Source: DATKAS01 sp963733765 (GTDB taxonomy: Bacteria; Actinomycetota; Acidimicrobiia; Acidimicrobiales; DATKAS01). From it: a stretch of DNA of 64,000 nt. The position numbers were made by a program, and so were the translations under genes. The stretch is from positions 2,790,001 to 2,854,000 of the forward strand of contig CAVTEI010000003.1 of NCBI GenBank assembly GCA_963733765.1, written 5' to 3'. Position 1 is the stretch's first letter; each line of letters begins with the position of its first letter. Shown in pieces: positions 50,559-60,010 of the stretch. The notes under the pieces were generated by a model. That model ran no database searches. It was not told the DNA's origin and saw only the letters and a program-made list of their open reading frames with translations.

Positions 50559-51251
50559 TTACCGGTGGGCGCCCTCACTGGCGGGACGGGAGCCGAACAG
50601 GGCGGTGCCGACGCGCACCATCGTCGACCCCTCGCGCACCGCCACCTCGAGGTCGTCCGTCATCCCCATTGATCGCTCGCGCAGTCCGAGCCCGTCCGCG
50701 AGTGACGCGAGCGAGTGAAACGCGGCGCGGGACTCGTCGGGCGGACCTTCGGGCCCGACGCACATGAGCCCGCGCACGACGAGCCCGAGATCACGACAGC
50801 GCGCGACGAGATCGGCCGCTTGGTCCGGCGTGCAACCGCCCTTCTGTGCTTCACCGGACGTGTTCACCTGTATCAGGACCTCGGCATGGTGGGCGCGCTT
50901 GGCGATCTCGGCGGCGAGCTCGGGCCGGTCGACGGTTTGCCAAAGCGCGACGTCCGCCGCGATCGACCGCACCTTGTTCGTCTGCAACCGCCCGATGAAA
51001 TGCCAGCGCACCGCGGCGTCCGTCGCGGCGTCGAGCGTCGACACCTTGAGCGTCGACACCTTGCCTCGCAGCTCCTGCGCGTAGTTCTCGCCGACATCGC
51101 GCAGTCCCACCTCGATGGCCGCCGTAACTTGCTGGGCCCCAAAGCCCTTCGTGACCGCGACGACGGTGATGCCGGCGACGTCACCACCCGCGGAAACGAT
51201 GCGGTCTCGAACCCGGTCGAGCCGAGCTGCGATCGCCGCATCCGCGGTCAT
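50559..51251 (-). CDS. YggS-family pyridoxal phosphate homeostasis protein
   Basis: The 230-residue protein is a PLP-binding YggS/PROSC-type protein: VAVTKGFGAQQV holds the Schiff-base lysine near residue 35, with GENYAQELRGK, WHFIGRLQTNKVR and NTSGEAQKGGC all conserved. It buffers pyridoxal phosphate and affects amino-acid pools rather than acting as a racemase. ATG 51251 overlaps the pgeF stop by four bases (ATGA at 51248-51251). It belongs to the ftsZ-pgeF-yggS-sepF-yggT chain conserved in Gram-positive division loci. Confidence 0.95.
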   Translation of the reverse strand: MTADAAIAARLDRVRDRIVSAGGDVAGITVVAVTKGFGAQQVTAAIEVGLRDVGENYAQELRGKVSTLKVSTLDAATDAAVRWHFIGRLQTNKVRSIAADVALWQTVDRPELAAEIAKRAHHAEVLIQVNTSGEAQKGGCTPDQAADLVARCRDLGLVVRGLMCVGPEGPPDESRAAFHSLASLADGLGLRERSMGMTDDLEVAVREGSTMVRVGTALFGSRPASEGAHR

Positions 51252-51943
51252 GGCTCGGTCATCCAGACGACCATCGCCTGACGGGCACGGTCGCCGCGCG
51301 CGCGATGCGACCAGTAGCCCGGCGAACACGACGTGCAGGAATCCCAGGGCGACGGCGCACAGGCGATGCCGAGCGAGCGCGCCACGTGCTCGATGCCGGC
51401 GACGAGGTCGAGCGCCGGGCGATCGTCGGCGGTGCGCGCCCTGACTCCGTCGCCCCCGACTGCCGCGACGCGATCGAGGTCGTCCTCGCCGAACTCGTAG
51501 CACTCACGATGGATGGACGGCCCGATGACCGCGGTGACGTCGCCACTTCCGTTGCCGAGCCCACTGAGAGCCGAAGCCGCCGCCGGGAGCACGCCGGCGA
51601 CGAGGCCGCGCCATCCGACGTGCGCGATGCCGACCGCCCCGGCCGAGCTGACGAGGGCTACTGGTGCGCAGTCGGCGACTTGGACCGCGAGGGCCGCCCC
51701 GGGCACAGCCGACACGGCCGCATCGGCCTTCTCGCCGGCGTGCTGTGCCGGCCTGTCGACCACGACCACGGCCGCCCCGTGCTCCTGGTGCAGCCAGGTC
51801 CACGGGAGGTCCACGACGGTGCGACGGCGCGTCTCGAGCGTCGCAGGGTCGCCGGTGACCGCCAGGTCGCCGTCGGACATCGAGGTCATGACCACGTGCG
51901 CGGTGCGGCCGCCCGCACCGAGGCGCAGGACGGGGCCCGGCAC
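51248..51943 (-). CDS. pgeF: Peptidoglycan editing factor PgeF (laccase-domain, YfiH/DUF152)
   Basis: The 231-residue protein has the laccase-like family motifs WLHQEHGAAVV, ADCAPVALVSSAGAVGIAHVGWRGLV (landmarks ADCAP and HVGWRG) and IGPSIHRECYEFG near the C terminus, with the metal-binding histidine and cysteine residues present. PgeF removes wrong L-amino acid residues (L-Ser) from the peptidoglycan precursor. GTG 51943 lies 4 bases after the ftsZ stop. In Gram-positive bacteria the gene sits next to ftsZ as it does here. Confidence 0.92.
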   Translation of the reverse strand: MPGPVLRLGAGGRTAHVVMTSMSDGDLAVTGDPATLETRRRTVVDLPWTWLHQEHGAAVVVVDRPAQHAGEKADAAVSAVPGAALAVQVADCAPVALVSSAGAVGIAHVGWRGLVAGVLPAAASALSGLGNGSGDVTAVIGPSIHRECYEFGEDDLDRVAAVGGDGVRARTADDRPALDLVAGIEHVARSLGIACAPSPWDSCTSCSPGYWSHRARGDRARQAMVVWMTEP

Positions 51944-51947
51944 CGAG

Positions 51948-53027
51948 CTACTTGAGGAACGAGGGGACGTCGAAGTCGTCGTCGCTGCCGATGAGGTCGT
52001 CGTCGGCGGGGAACAGATCGCCCGATCCGTCCTCAGCGCCCAGCCGTCCCTCGCTCCGGCTGCGCTCGCGGGGGCCGTCCCACCGCTCGAAGCCCGCCGC
52101 GATCACCGTCACCCGGACCTCGTCGCCCATCTCGTCGTCGATGACCGCCCCGAAGATGATGTTGGCGTCTGGGTGCGCGACACCGTGGATCACTTCCGCG
52201 GCGGCGTTCACCTCGAACAGACCGAGATCGCTGCCGCCGGAGATGTTCAGCAGGATGCCGCGGGCGCCGTCGATGGCGGCCTCGAGGAGAGGGCTCGAGA
52301 TCGCACTCCGTGCCGCGACGAGCGCCCGGTCATCCCCACTGGCGTAGCCGATGCCCATCAGCGCCGAGCCGGCGTTCGTCATGATCATCTTCACGTCGGC
52401 GAAGTCGGTGTTGATGAGGCCCGGCGTCGTGATGAGGTCGGTGATGCCCTGCACGCCCTGCAGGAGGACTTCGTCGGCCATCTTGAACGCGTTGAGCACC
52501 GACGTCTTCTCGTTCGACACGGTGAGAAGCCGGTCGTTCGGGATGACGATGAGCGTGTCGACCTTCTCCTTCAGCCGCGTGATGCCCTGGTCGGCCTGCA
52601 CCGACCGGCGACGGCCCTCGAACGCGAACGGCCGAGTGACCACGCCGATGGTGAGCGCTCCCATGTTCTTGGCCATCTCCGCGATCACCGGCGCGCCGCC
52701 GGTGCCGGTGCCGCCTCCCTTGCCGGCGGTGATGAAGACCATGTCGGCGCCCTTCAGCGTCTCTTCGATCTCCTCGCGGTGTCCCTCGGCGGCCTCCCGG
52801 CCCACGTCCGGGTCACTGCCAGCCCCGAGGCCGCGTGTGAGGTCTCGGCCGATGTCGAGCTTCACATCCGCGTCGCTCATCAGGAGCGCCTGAGCGTCGG
52901 TGTTGACCGCGATGAACTCGACGCCCTTGAGCCCGGCGTCGATCATCCGGTTCACCGCGTTCACGCCGCCGCCGCCGACGCCGACGACCTTGATCACGGC
53001 CAAGTAGTTCTGCGGGGAGCCAGCCAT
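51948..53027 (-). CDS. ftsZ: Cell division protein FtsZ
   Basis: The 359-residue tubulin homologue has the GTP-binding signature KGGGTGTGGAPVIAE near residue 105, VGVGGGGVNAVNRMI at the N terminus and the synergy-loop region NTDFADVKMIM near 205. The core ends at about residue 315; a short acidic linker then leads to the C-terminal peptide DDFDVPSFLK, which binds SepF. FtsZ builds the Z-ring. ATG 53027 follows a promoter and palindromes upstream; a 207-base gap separates it from ftsQ, while the genes downstream are tightly packed. Confidence 0.97.
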   Translation of the reverse strand: MAGSPQNYLAVIKVVGVGGGGVNAVNRMIDAGLKGVEFIAVNTDAQALLMSDADVKLDIGRDLTRGLGAGSDPDVGREAAEGHREEIEETLKGADMVFITAGKGGGTGTGGAPVIAEMAKNMGALTIGVVTRPFAFEGRRRSVQADQGITRLKEKVDTLIVIPNDRLLTVSNEKTSVLNAFKMADEVLLQGVQGITDLITTPGLINTDFADVKMIMTNAGSALMGIGYASGDDRALVAARSAISSPLLEAAIDGARGILLNISGGSDLGLFEVNAAAEVIHGVAHPDANIIFGAVIDDEMGDEVRVTVIAAGFERWDGPRERSRSEGRLGAEDGSGDLFPADDDLIGSDDDFDVPSFLK

Positions 53028-53086
53028 CAGAACAAACCTCCAGGTCTGGGGTCCGGAGGAAGGGGGCCTTTTGCTGGGGACCCTCT

Positions 53087-53164
53087 ACCTCGACTTGAGG
53101 TTAATAGTTATGTCAACCTCTGGTTGTGCTTGACGTTGTACAGGGCGTGAGCACACGAGGTCAA
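53087..53164 (-). promoter_or_regulatory. ftsZ: Putative ftsZ promoter with two palindromes
   Basis: On the minus strand, TTGACC (53159-53164) and TACAAC (53135-53140) with an 18-base spacer form a sigma-70-like promoter. Downstream of it lie the imperfect palindrome AGGTT...AACCT (53098-53119), which also contains TTGACA (53111-53116), and ACCTC-aagtc-GAGGT (53087-53101). This AT-rich island is unusual in the window and could be an operator or a conserved leader. The remaining 53028-53234 gap shows no gene. Confidence 0.6.
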
Positions 53165-53234
53165 GCATCGTCACCAGATCGATACATGACGCGGATACAT
53201 GACACGGCGAGCTGAGGCGCCCCGCGCTGACGCG

Positions 53235-54027
53235 TCAGGCGGGCGCCAGGACCGGTGCTCGAGGCGCTCGCACGTCGAGCACGCCGATCGTCGCGGCGGG
53301 ACCGAGCTCGTCGAGCACCGCGAGCGCGGACAGGTACTTCGCCGGGAGGTCGACGGGGAGGCCGAGTCGGACGATGCCCGCGGGTGCGAGCCGCAGCTCG
53401 ACCGTGCCGTCATCGGCCCACGCAACTGCACCCACGCGGCCGCGCAGCTGCGCGGGCAGCATGGCCGCCGCGTCGATCGCCGCCCGTTCGGACTCCCCCG
53501 CGGCGGCACCGATGTCGGGCGGTGGCACGGGACCGAGAAGCGTGAGCACGCCGAGCGGCGGCGCGGGAACATCGGCGATCGCGTGCCCTTCGACATCGAG
53601 GAGGCGCCACGCTCCTTCCGGCGTTGGCGCCGCGACCACAGCGCGACGCTCGATCACGTCGATCCTCACGGTTCCGGGCAGCGACCGATGCACATCCGCC
53701 GACTCGACCCACGGCAGCGCCTCGACACGCGCTCGACGCGGACGCGCTGTCGAGGTAGACGATCGGCGTTCCGATGTCGATCCCCGCCGCCTGCCGCACG
53801 GCGTCCGCTCTGCTCTGTTCGAGACCGGGGACCTCGAGGTGATCGATGTCGAGCGCCGAGGTGTAGGTGACTGCCCACAGCAGCGCGCCGGCGGCGAGAG
53901 CGCCGAGACCGATCAGAAGCCGGCGAAGGCGGCGGCGGCCTTCGGCCCGGCGCACCTCGATGCGTCGCTGCCGGAGCCGCGGGTCCATCCCGGGTGGGCG
54001 CGGCGGGTCCTCGACGACCACGCTCAT
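53235..54027 (-). CDS. ftsQ: Cell division protein FtsQ, frameshifted
   Basis: In two frames this is an FtsQ of about 264 residues. A basic cytoplasmic N terminus, a membrane helix (LLIGLGALAAGALLWAVTY, near residues 36-55) and the POTRA start (LDIDHLEVPGLEQSRADAVR) come from the first frame. After a break near 53725-53755 the second frame continues with RVEALPWVESADV, RSLPGTVRIDVIERRAVV and the beta domain. FtsQ links early and late divisome proteins. ATG 54027 overlaps the murB stop in an ATGA junction. Since ftsQ is essential and the halves are otherwise normal, a one-base sequencing indel is the best explanation. Confidence 0.87.
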
Positions 54028-54956
54028 GACTCGTCCCATGGCTCGGGGCCGGCGCTGGGGAACCCGACCAGGCGCACCTCCGGCCTCAACCGCACGCCGA
54101 ACGCCTCCCGCACCCGACCCGCGACCTCACGCATCAGGCGCAACACGTCGTCGGCCGATCCGCCGTCGTCGGCCTGGATGAAGTTGGCGTGCTTCTCGGA
54201 GACGCGGGCGGTGCCGACTCGGAAGCCCTTCAGCCCCGCCTGGTCGATGAGCCGGCCCGCCGAGTCTCCGGAGGGGTTGGTGAACACCGACCCGGCGTTC
54301 TGCCCCCCGGGCTGATTCGCCCGGCGCCAGCGCACGATCGACGCCACCTCCTCCTCTGCCTCGGCGGGGTCGCCCCGTCGCAACGCGAACTCGGCCCACA
54401 CGACGACATCGCACGGGCCGATCGAGGAGTGTCGGTACGCGAGAGCCAGACGGTCCGCCGGCACCTCCTCATCCTTCCCGCTGTCGAGATCGACGACGCG
54501 GACCCTCAGCACTGAGGCCGCGACGTCCGAACCGTGGCCGCCCGCGTTCATGCGCACCGCACCGCCGACCGAGCCAGGCACGCCCACCGCCCACTCGAGA
54601 CCGCGGAGCCCCGCCGCCGCGGTGGTGCGGGCGAGGACGGGGAGGCTCGCGGCGCCGCCGGCACGAACGGCTGATTCCTCGACCTCGACGCGGGCGAATC
54701 GCTCCCCGAGCATGACCACCAGGCCGGCGAAGCCGCTGTCGGCGACGAGCGTGTTCGAACCGCGCCCGAGCACAAGGAGTGCGATGCCGGAATCGCGGCG
54801 CGCTCGGTGCGCGAGCTCGAGGTCGCCCTCGGCCTCGATCGTGAACGACACCGCGGCCGTGCCCCCGACCCGGTAGGTCGTCAGCGCGCCGAACGGCGCA
54901 TCGCGTCGTGCGCGAGGGCCGAGGATCCGCGCCGCATCGTCGATCGCACTCTTCAT
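54024..54956 (-). CDS. murB: UDP-N-acetylenolpyruvoylglucosamine reductase MurB
   Basis: The 310-residue protein has the FAD segment GRGSNTLVADSGF near residue 65, VGVPGSVGGAVRMNAGGHG near 120, and the catalytic-serine region AGSVFTNPSGDSAG, followed by GLKGFRVGTARVSEKHANF. It reduces UDP-GlcNAc-enolpyruvate to UDP-MurNAc with NADPH in the cytoplasm. ATG 54956 overlaps the murC stop (ATGA), and its own stop overlaps the ftsQ start. All expected motifs are intact. Confidence 0.95.
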   Translation of the reverse strand: MKSAIDDAARILGPRARRDAPFGALTTYRVGGTAAVSFTIEAEGDLELAHRARRDSGIALLVLGRGSNTLVADSGFAGLVVMLGERFARVEVEESAVRAGGAASLPVLARTTAAAGLRGLEWAVGVPGSVGGAVRMNAGGHGSDVAASVLRVRVVDLDSGKDEEVPADRLALAYRHSSIGPCDVVVWAEFALRRGDPAEAEEEVASIVRWRRANQPGGQNAGSVFTNPSGDSAGRLIDQAGLKGFRVGTARVSEKHANFIQADDGGSADDVLRLMREVAGRVREAFGVRLRPEVRLVGFPSAGPEPWDES

Positions 54957-56350
54957 GACGCCCGCTCCCGCAGGCCGTCGATGAGGACATCCGGAAGCGT
55001 CGTGAGATCGCCCGCGCCCATCGTCAGACAAAGGTCGCCGGGGCGCAGCTCGGCACGGAGGTAGGCGACGAGATCGGCGCGATGCGGAAGCCAGGCCACA
55101 CGCTGGAATGGGTGCGCGTCGAGGACGGCGTTGACGATGAGCTTTCCCGTGATGCCGGGCCGGGGCGCCTCCCCCGCCGAGTACACGTCGGTGACGGCGA
55201 GGATGTCGGCGCCGACAAACGCATCCTCGAAGTCGCGCCAGAGCGTCGCTGTCCGGCTGAACCGATGGGGCTGGAAGACGCACACGAGTCGAGCCCACTC
55301 CCCCTCACGGGCGGCCTCGATCGCCGCGGCGACCTCGCTCGGCAGGTGCGAGTACTCGTCCACGAACGTCACCCCGCCCGCCGTCCCCCGCATCTCGAAC
55401 CGGCGCGCGACACCGCCGTACCGGCCGAAGGCCCGGACTACGGCGGGGCCGGCCGCGCCGAGCTCGAGCGCCATCGCCATCGCTCCGGCGGCGTTGCGGG
55501 CGTTGTGCACGCCGGGCACGGGCAATGAGACGTCGAACGTCTCGCCGGCGGGGGTCCGCAACGTGAAGCCGATGCCCCCGCGGCCAGGCGTGACGTCGAC
55601 CATGCGGTAGTCCGCCCGCTCGTGGGTGCCGTAGCCGAGCGCGCCGAGCTCATTGGCGAGCACCGCGGCATGGGGGTCGTCGACGCACACGACTCGAGGG
55701 CCGCGGGCCTGGGCGACGAACTGATGAAAGGCGTCGCGGAGCGCCGCGTACGACCCGTAGTGCTCGATGTGGTCGGGCTCGACGTTCGTCACGAGCACGG
55801 CGTCAGCCGGCAGCTCGATGAACGTGCCGTCGCTCTCGTCGGCCTCGACGACGAGCAGCTCTCCGGCGGGATCCCACACGGCGCCGGTGCCGATCTCGTT
55901 GAGCTCGCCGCCGACGATGAACGACGGATGCAGCGACGCCTCGACGAGGGCGAGCGCGAGCATCGAGGACGTCGTCGTCTTCCCGTGCGTCCCCCCGACG
56001 GCAACTGCCCGCTTGGTCGCCACGATGGCGGCGAGGATCTCGGCACGACGCAGCACCGGAATGCCGCGCGACAGCGCCGCTGAAACCTCGGGATTCGACG
56101 CCGGAATCGCCGTGGACGTCGCGACCAGATCAGCGGCGTCGAGGTTCGCGGCGTCGTGCCCCACGCGGACGTCCACCCCAGCGGCCCGCAGCCGGTCGAG
56201 GAAACTCGACTCCTTCAGATCGCTGCCTGACACCCGGTGACCCATCGCCGCGAGCACGGTGGCGATCGCGCTCATGCCGGCCCCGCCGATCCCTACGACG
56301 TGAATCGACAGTGGGCCGGCGGAGAGGTCGAGAGGTCGTTCCTCAGACAT
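54953..56350 (-). CDS. murC: UDP-N-acetylmuramate-L-alanine ligase MurC
   Basis: The 465-residue Mur ligase begins with VVGIGGAGMSAIATVLAAMG, then the ATP-binding GTHGKTTTSSMLALAL near residue 115 and, in the central and C-terminal domain, VEADESDGTFIEL and DEYSHLPSEVAAAI near 320. It adds L-alanine to UDP-MurNAc. The segment DEYSHLP corresponds to DDYxHHP in most MurC proteins, so two positions differ. ATG 56350 overlaps the murG stop by 8 bases. The upstream longer frame is not MurC-like. Confidence 0.95.
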   Translation of the reverse strand: MSEERPLDLSAGPLSIHVVGIGGAGMSAIATVLAAMGHRVSGSDLKESSFLDRLRAAGVDVRVGHDAANLDAADLVATSTAIPASNPEVSAALSRGIPVLRRAEILAAIVATKRAVAVGGTHGKTTTSSMLALALVEASLHPSFIVGGELNEIGTGAVWDPAGELLVVEADESDGTFIELPADAVLVTNVEPDHIEHYGSYAALRDAFHQFVAQARGPRVVCVDDPHAAVLANELGALGYGTHERADYRMVDVTPGRGGIGFTLRTPAGETFDVSLPVPGVHNARNAAGAMAMALELGAAGPAVVRAFGRYGGVARRFEMRGTAGGVTFVDEYSHLPSEVAAAIEAAREGEWARLVCVFQPHRFSRTATLWRDFEDAFVGADILAVTDVYSAGEAPRPGITGKLIVNAVLDAHPFQRVAWLPHRADLVAYLRAELRPGDLCLTMGAGDLTTLPDVLIDGLRERAS

Positions 56351-57470
56351 CGGCGCGCCTCCGCGCGTGTCGTTCGACCAGGTCTGCGACGCGCTCGGCT
56401 GCGTCGGGACGCGCGACTGCACCGGCGGCCGCACGCATGCGCGCTCGCCGCGCGGGATCCCCGATCAGGGCATCGAGGACCGCACCGAGCCGAGCCGCGG
56501 TGAGGTCCGCATCACCGATGACCTCGGCCGCCCCCGCTGCCCTGAGCACCTGGGCGTTCGCCGTCTGATGGTCTTCGGCCGCACCCGACCAGGGGATGAG
56601 CACACTCGGCACGCCGATGACCGCGACTTCGCTGACGAGACCCGAGCTCGCTCGACACACGACGACGTCGGCAGCGACGAGTGCGTCGGCCATGCGCTCT
56701 TCATATCCGACGAGGTCGTAGCGAAGGCCACCCGGCGGGAGCGCGGGCACTCGACCGCGAAGAGCATCGAAGTTGCGCGGGCCGACGACGTGGCGCACGG
56801 CCAGCTCGCCTCGATCGCTCCAGGCCGCGACAAGCTCGAGCGCGACCTCGTTGATGTGTGTCGCACCGAGCGACCCTCCCGTCACGAAGACGACCGTGCG
56901 ATCGAGCGGGAGCCCGAGTGATTGCCGGGCCGCGTGAACATCACGTCGGACGGCGACGATCTCGCGCCGGAGCGGGTTACCGGTGACAACCGCATGGGGG
57001 AGCGCAGTTCCGTCGAACGACACCGCCGCCACCTTCGCGACGCGGGCGGCGAGCCGGTTCGCAAGTCCTGGCCGGGCGTTCTGCTCCATGACGACGATCG
57101 GGATGCGCAGGACCCACGCCGCAAACGCGCAGGGGACGCTGGCGTACCCGCCGAGCGCGACCACCACACCGGGCCGGAGGCGGCGAACGATGCCGACCGC
57201 GCGCAAGGTCGCGACGACGATTCCCCACAGCGCCGCGACGTTCGCGAGCGCGACGCGCCGCTGCACGCCTCGTCCGGGAAGAAGATGCAGCGGGTGGCCG
57301 GCCGCCGGCACCATCGTCGCTTCGAGTCCCCGCTCGCTGCCGACCCACGTGATCGACGACCGAGGATGGCCGCGCTCGACCAGCGCGGCGGCAACGGCCA
57401 GACCGGGATTCACGTGCCCCGCCGTTCCGCCCCCGGCGATGACGGCGAAGGCGTCACCGGACTCGGTCAT
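56343..57470 (-). CDS. murG: UDP-GlcNAc:lipid I N-acetylglucosaminyltransferase MurG
   Basis: The 375-residue GT28 glycosyltransferase has the N-terminal GGGTAGHVNPGLAVA, GYASVPCAFAAW, EQNARPGLANR, the C-domain FVTGGSLGATHINEV and GVPSVLIPWSGAAEDHQTANA near 305. It transfers GlcNAc to lipid I on the inner membrane face to make lipid II. ATG 57470 overlaps the ftsW stop (ATGA). It lies between ftsW and murC, the classic dcw order. Confidence 0.95.
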   Translation of the reverse strand: MTESGDAFAVIAGGGTAGHVNPGLAVAAALVERGHPRSSITWVGSERGLEATMVPAAGHPLHLLPGRGVQRRVALANVAALWGIVVATLRAVGIVRRLRPGVVVALGGYASVPCAFAAWVLRIPIVVMEQNARPGLANRLAARVAKVAAVSFDGTALPHAVVTGNPLRREIVAVRRDVHAARQSLGLPLDRTVVFVTGGSLGATHINEVALELVAAWSDRGELAVRHVVGPRNFDALRGRVPALPPGGLRYDLVGYEERMADALVAADVVVCRASSGLVSEVAVIGVPSVLIPWSGAAEDHQTANAQVLRAAGAAEVIGDADLTAARLGAVLDALIGDPARRARMRAAAGAVARPDAAERVADLVERHARRRADV

Positions 57471-58702
57471 CGCCGTGCTGATCGACTCGGGCCACGACTG
57501 GTTGTGCCCTGCCGCGCGATGTTGAGCAGCAGCCCGGTCGCAGCCATCGTCGTGATGAGCGCCGAACCGCCGAACGACACGAACGGCAGAGGGAGCCCTG
57601 TGATCGGCAGGAGTCCGACCACGGCGCCCATGTTGACGAGCGACTGGACCAGCACCCACACGGTGACGCCCGCGGCGACGAGCATGCCGTACCGGTCCGG
57701 CGCCCGTCGTGCCGTCTGCAGGCCGAGCACACCGAACGCGGCGAACAACCCGACGACGACGAAGCACCCGACAAAGCCGAGCTCCTCGCCGATGATCGCG
57801 AAGATGAAGTCAGTGTGCGCCTCGGGGAGAAAACCCCACTTCGCGCGCCCGGCACCGAGACCGACACCCGCGAGCCCACCCGACGCGATGCCCACGAGAG
57901 ACTGCAGTGTCTGCCAGCCGCGGTTCAGCGGATCGTCGGACGGATGCAGGAACGAGAGGAGCCGGGCGCGGCGGTAGGGCACGCTCATCGTGAGGAACAG
58001 CGCGGCGCCCCCCAGCGTCGCGGTGGCGGTGGCCAATGGGAGGAGGGGCGTGCCCGCGATGTACAGCATCCCGACCACGATCGCCGCTGTGACGATCGCG
58101 GTGCCAAGGTCAGGCTGCAGCATCAGGAGCACCCCGGTTGCCCCCAGGACGATGAGCACGGGCCACAACGTCGCTCGCAGATCTCCCATGCGATCGGCGC
58201 GACGCGCCAGCAGGTCGGCGACATACAGCAGCAGCGCCAGCTTCATCAGCTCGGCGGGCTGCATGCGCAACGAGCCGTGTCCGAGCCAGCTCTTCGAGCC
58301 GTTCACGGTGAGTCCGACTCCGGGGAGGAGCACCACGACGAGCAACCCGAAGCCGACGAGCAACACGAGCGGCGTGAGGCGCCGCCAGAAGTGGTAGTCG
58401 ACCCGGAGCGCGACAAAGAGGGCAGCGAAGCCGAGCAGCGTCCAGATCGCCTGCCGGTTGAAGTACAGCCACGACGACCCGTAGTCGTGCAGCGCGCTCA
58501 CCGACGAGGCCGACAGCACCATCACCAAGCCGATGAGGTTGAGGACGACGACGATCGCGAGGAGTGCGACGAAACGGCCGGGAACCGCACGGGGCCGCGG
58601 CCGGGGTCGCCCGGTGGGGTGACGATTCCGGCTGACGTACTGCTGTCGGCGCGCCGTTCGCGGTCGCGGTCCCGCCTTCGTCTGGGCTTTCGTCGCGGCC
58701 AT
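57467..58702 (-). CDS. ftsW: Peptidoglycan glycosyltransferase FtsW (SEDS)
   Basis: The 411-residue SEDS protein has about ten membrane helices. Family motifs are RMQPAELMKLALLLYVADLL near residue 145, AKWGFLPEAHTDFIFAIIGEE near 280 and TGLPLPFVSFGGSALI near 365. It polymerises lipid II glycan strands in the divisome together with FtsI, which is encoded upstream in the same cluster. The N terminus is basic and cytoplasmic (about residues 1-40). ATG 58702 overlaps the murD stop by one base (TGATG). Confidence 0.95.
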   Translation of the reverse strand: MAATKAQTKAGPRPRTARRQQYVSRNRHPTGRPRPRPRAVPGRFVALLAIVVVLNLIGLVMVLSASSVSALHDYGSSWLYFNRQAIWTLLGFAALFVALRVDYHFWRRLTPLVLLVGFGLLVVVLLPGVGLTVNGSKSWLGHGSLRMQPAELMKLALLLYVADLLARRADRMGDLRATLWPVLIVLGATGVLLMLQPDLGTAIVTAAIVVGMLYIAGTPLLPLATATATLGGAALFLTMSVPYRRARLLSFLHPSDDPLNRGWQTLQSLVGIASGGLAGVGLGAGRAKWGFLPEAHTDFIFAIIGEELGFVGCFVVVGLFAAFGVLGLQTARRAPDRYGMLVAAGVTVWVLVQSLVNMGAVVGLLPITGLPLPFVSFGGSALITTMAATGLLLNIARQGTTSRGPSRSARR

Positions 58703-60004
58703 CAGGAACCCACCAGCTCATGCACCGCGCGGACGAAGTCGTCGCCGCGTTCCGCGTAGTTGCGGTACCAGTCGAACGAAGCACAGCCCGGCGACAACAG
58801 CACCGCGTCGCCGGGATGGGCGAGCTTCCGTGCGGCCGACACGGCCTCGCTCATCGATCCGGCTTCGGTGACCGGCGCCCGGCCAGAGAACGCGGCGGCG
58901 ACGTCGGCCGCCGACTCCCCGATCGCGACCACGGCGCGGACCCGAGCAGCTTGATCGGCGAGCGCGGTGAGATCGAGGCCCTTGTTGCGACCACCTGCGA
59001 TCAGCACCACCCGTTCGAAGCCGGAAATCGCGGCGGTGGTGGCATGGGGCGCCGTCGCCTTCGAGTCGTCAAACCACCGAATGCCATCGGCCTCTGCGAC
59101 GAACGCGACGCGGTGAGGCAGTCCGCGAAACGTGCGGAGCACCTCACGAACGCCATCGCGCGTCGCGCCACCTTCGAGGGCCGTCGCGGTGGCGGCGAGG
59201 GCGTTGGCGACGTCGTGTGGCAGCTGCCGCGTGCAGCTCGCTCACGGGCAGGATCGGGCCGTCACCCGGCGTCATGATCTTGCCGTCGCGGACGTGGTAC
59301 TCCCCGCGATCCGCGCCGAAGGTGACCTGCCGCCCCGGAGCATGCCGGAGGTGGGCGAGCACGATCTCGTCGCCCGCGTTCCCCACCGCGACCGCGTCCG
59401 CGGCCTGGTGCTCGTAGATGCGGGCCTTCGCCGCCGCGTAAGCCTCGAGAGAGGGGTGCCAGTCGAGGTGGTCGGGCGCGAGGTTCAGCCAGGTCGCGAC
59501 TCGTGGGTTGAACCGCTCTGCGAAGCGAAGGCGGAACGAAGAGGCCTCGACGACGAAGGTCTCCACGTCCTCGTCGAGCGCGGCGACGAACGGCACCTCG
59601 GTGTTGCCGACCGCAAGCGCCTTCCCACCCGATGCTTCGAGCATCGCGGTGATCATGGTCGTCACCGTGGTCTTGCCGTCGGTGCCGGTGATCGCGAGCA
59701 CCTGTCGGGGTGCGCCACCACGAGCCATCCGCTCGGCCTCCCAGTCCGTCGCGAGATCGAGCTCGCTCAGGACGGGCAGGCCTCGCGCCACTGCGCCGAC
59801 GATCGCCGGGTGGTGCTCCGGCACGCCGGGGCTCGGCACCAAAGCATCCGTCGAATCGAGGAGCGCGTCGAGCTCGCTATCTCGAGGTCGCACGTGCACG
59901 TCGGGCGCGCCGTGCTCATCGTCGGCGAGCAGGGTGCTGTGACCGTGCGCGACGAGCGCGCGAGCGACGGCCTCACCCGTGACGCCGATGCCGTACACGA
60001 GCAC
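58702..60004 (-). CDS. murD: UDP-N-acetylmuramoylalanine-D-glutamate ligase MurD, frameshifted
   Basis: In two frames this is a MurD of about 433 residues. The first frame (GTG 60004) has YGIGVTGEAVARAL, ATP-binding ITGTDGKTTVTTMI and LNLAPDHLDWHPSLEAYAAAK. The second frame supplies the C-terminal domain: LRTFRGLPHRVAFV, FDDSKATAPHATTAAI, LIAGGRNKGLDLT, LLSPGCASFDWYRNYAERG. The break lies near 59218-59240, in a gcggcagctgc stretch. MurD adds D-glutamate to UDP-MurNAc-L-Ala. MurD is essential and all motifs survive, so a one-base indel is likely. It follows mraY by 6 bases. Confidence 0.9.
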
Positions 60005-60010
60005 GCGCGA

